Below, one piece after another: positions 63,087-64,000 of a DNA stretch of 64,000 nucleotides. The translations under genes and the position numbers were made by a program. This stretch comes from DAISJM01 sp036821485 (GTDB lineage: Bacteria; Verrucomicrobiota; Kiritimatiellia; CAIQIC01; JAGNIJ01). The notes under the pieces are model-generated. The model was not told the DNA's origin. It worked only from the letters and a program-made list of their open reading frames with translations, and did no database searches. The stretch lies in the NCBI GenBank assembly GCA_036821485.1, contig DAISJM010000012.1:8903-72902 (forward strand), given 5' to 3'. Each line of letters opens with the position of its first letter. Within the stretch, counting starts at the first letter, position 1.

Positions 63087-64000
63087 ATGGATCCAGCCTG
63101 CAGCAGCGGTTATGAAGATTGCCTGAAGCGATGGATTCCCTTGTTCGCATGGCTCATGGTGGTCCTCTGCTTCATTTCCATCCCGCTCAAGATCGTTGCC
63201 TTGGGCTATCTCCCGACGGATGACGCCCTGCGACATGCGGCGAAAGTGGTGTCGGGCAAGGCCTGGTCGGACATCATCATCCTCCGCCCGGAGATGACGA
63301 TCGATCTTCATCCCGGCTGGCATGCGATCCTGGGGGTGCTGCATCGTGCTGCGGGAGTTCAACTCGACGGGTTGGTGGTGTTCGAGATATCGATGGCTTT
63401 TCTGCTGCTTTGTTTCGTGCCCCTGTTCTGGCTTCGCCGGCCGGAGGCTTGGGTGCTGGCGATGCTGGTTGCTGTCGTTTCCTATGCCGGTTTCATTGGT
63501 CGGGTCATGCTGGGGCGTCCGTTCATCATCCCGATGTCTGCGCTGGCGGCGCTGCTCTTCCTATGGCGGGATGATCGGACATCTCCGCTGAGGCGGTATA
63601 TCCTTTCCGTGGTCCTGATGGGGCTTGCCGCTTGGATTCACGGGAGCTGGTATCTCTTCGGAATCGTGCCGGCGGCCGTGCTGCTTACGGGGGCATGGAA
63701 ACGGGCCTTCCGGCTGGCCCTCTGCTGGTTGTTGGGTGCGGTGTTGGGTGGTGCACTTGCAGGCCAGCCTTTGGAGTTTCCCCGGCAGCAACTGATGCAC
63801 ATGCTGAACGTGATGGGGCACGCGACGCTTCAGCGCATGCTTGTGCCTGAACTTCAACCGTCGGATGGCGCTTTCTCGTTCCTCGTCGCCGTGGCACTCA
63901 TGCTGCTGTGGCTCCGGCTTGTCCGCGGGCGTTGGGATGCTTCGACCTTCCGGAACCCGGCTTTTGTGCTGGGTGTGTTGGGCTGGGTTTTGAGCCTTGC
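63087..64000 (+). CDS. Polytopic membrane protein, partial (possible GT-C-type glycosyltransferase)
   Basis: The frame opens at ATG 63087 (GGAGGA upstream) and stays open to the window end: 304 codons with no stop. The N-terminal part has one helix (IPLFAWLMVVLCFISIPLKI) and a lumenal-looking loop with DDALRHAAKVV. Further helices follow near VFEISMAFLLLCFVPLFWL, VLAMLVAVVSYAGFIG and SALAALLFLW. The acidic 'DDALRH' after the first helix is placed as in GT-C glycosyltransferases, where Asp residues bind metal and substrate. The 3' end is missing, so the family is not certain. It follows the pilins, so a pilin glycosylation role is imaginable but unproven. Confidence 0.8.
   Translation, partial: MDPACSSGYEDCLKRWIPLFAWLMVVLCFISIPLKIVALGYLPTDDALRHAAKVVSGKAWSDIIILRPEMTIDLHPGWHAILGVLHRAAGVQLDGLVVFEISMAFLLLCFVPLFWLRRPEAWVLAMLVAVVSYAGFIGRVMLGRPFIIPMSALAALLFLWRDDRTSPLRRYILSVVLMGLAAWIHGSWYLFGIVPAAVLLTGAWKRAFRLALCWLLGAVLGGALAGQPLEFPRQQLMHMLNVMGHATLQRMLVPELQPSDGAFSFLVAVALMLLWLRLVRGRWDASTFRNPAFVLGVLGWVLSL

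Overview
The window is a GC-rich, densely coded bacterial chromosome segment with about 58 genes. I saw no tRNA, rRNA, CRISPR array, prophage or insertion sequence. Several traits point to the PVC group, most likely Kiritimatiellota or a close Verrucomicrobiota/Lentisphaerota relative. These are Gram-negative lipid A genes, large secreted beta-helix proteins whose N-termini carry the 'APYxxW-TAA..IQTAV..A..GDTVLVTNG' pattern, a type III glutamine synthetase, many TPR proteins and heavy use of sigma-54. This placement is inference from gene content, not from a marker gene.

Layout. 1-9.7 kb: nitrogen assimilation on the minus strand (purF-gltB-gltD; amt-glnK-porin). 10.1-17.4 kb: a plus-strand operon of TPR proteins, one fused to a nuclease-like domain, followed by ExbB, two ExbD and a membrane-anchored VWA protein; two tandem small secreted proteins follow. 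18-24.4 kb: an unknown membrane-anchored secreted protein, a methyltransferase, and a minus-strand set of a conserved unknown protein, nadE and a NifA-like sigma-54 activator. 24.5-26.7 kb: type III glutamine synthetase. 27-37.7 kb: mixed secreted and envelope proteins (two beta-helix proteins, SGNH hydrolase, GH13 amylase, thioredoxin-fold protein) plus an rRNA methyltransferase. 37.7-41.6 kb: lipid A genes (lpxI, a Gfo/Idh dehydrogenase, lpxB) and ispA. 41.7-50.4 kb: zinc-ribbon proteins, an ABC-class ATPase, dtd, argH and a large membrane protein. 50.5-54.7 kb: an ABC transporter leading into ExeA/GspB-like genes. 54.7-64 kb: type IV pilus or type II secretion genes (pilB, pilC, a sensor, pilR, two pilins) and a partial polytopic membrane protein.

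The most interesting signal is regulatory. glnN (glutamine synthetase) and amt each have a clear -24/-12 sigma-54 promoter. Upstream of each lies a pair of palindromes of the form TTACA-N4-TGTAA, 30-31 bp apart and centred at the same distances (112-113 and 143 bp) from the -12 element. Similar pairs lie upstream of purF-gltBD and at the start of nadE, which is followed 21 bp later by the NifA-like activator. This looks like a small nitrogen regulon with a paired enhancer unlike the classical NtrC or NifA sites. The linked PII protein has Glu where the uridylylated Tyr51 should be, so nitrogen signalling here may not use GlnD-type modification of PII.

A second sigma-54 set comprises promoters at pilB and both pilin genes next to pilR. 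The neighbouring histidine kinase ends after its phosphoacceptor domain and has no ATPase domain. The ExbB/ExbD operon, with a VWA protein in place of TonB and a nuclease-TPR fusion, is the best candidate for an undescribed envelope machine.
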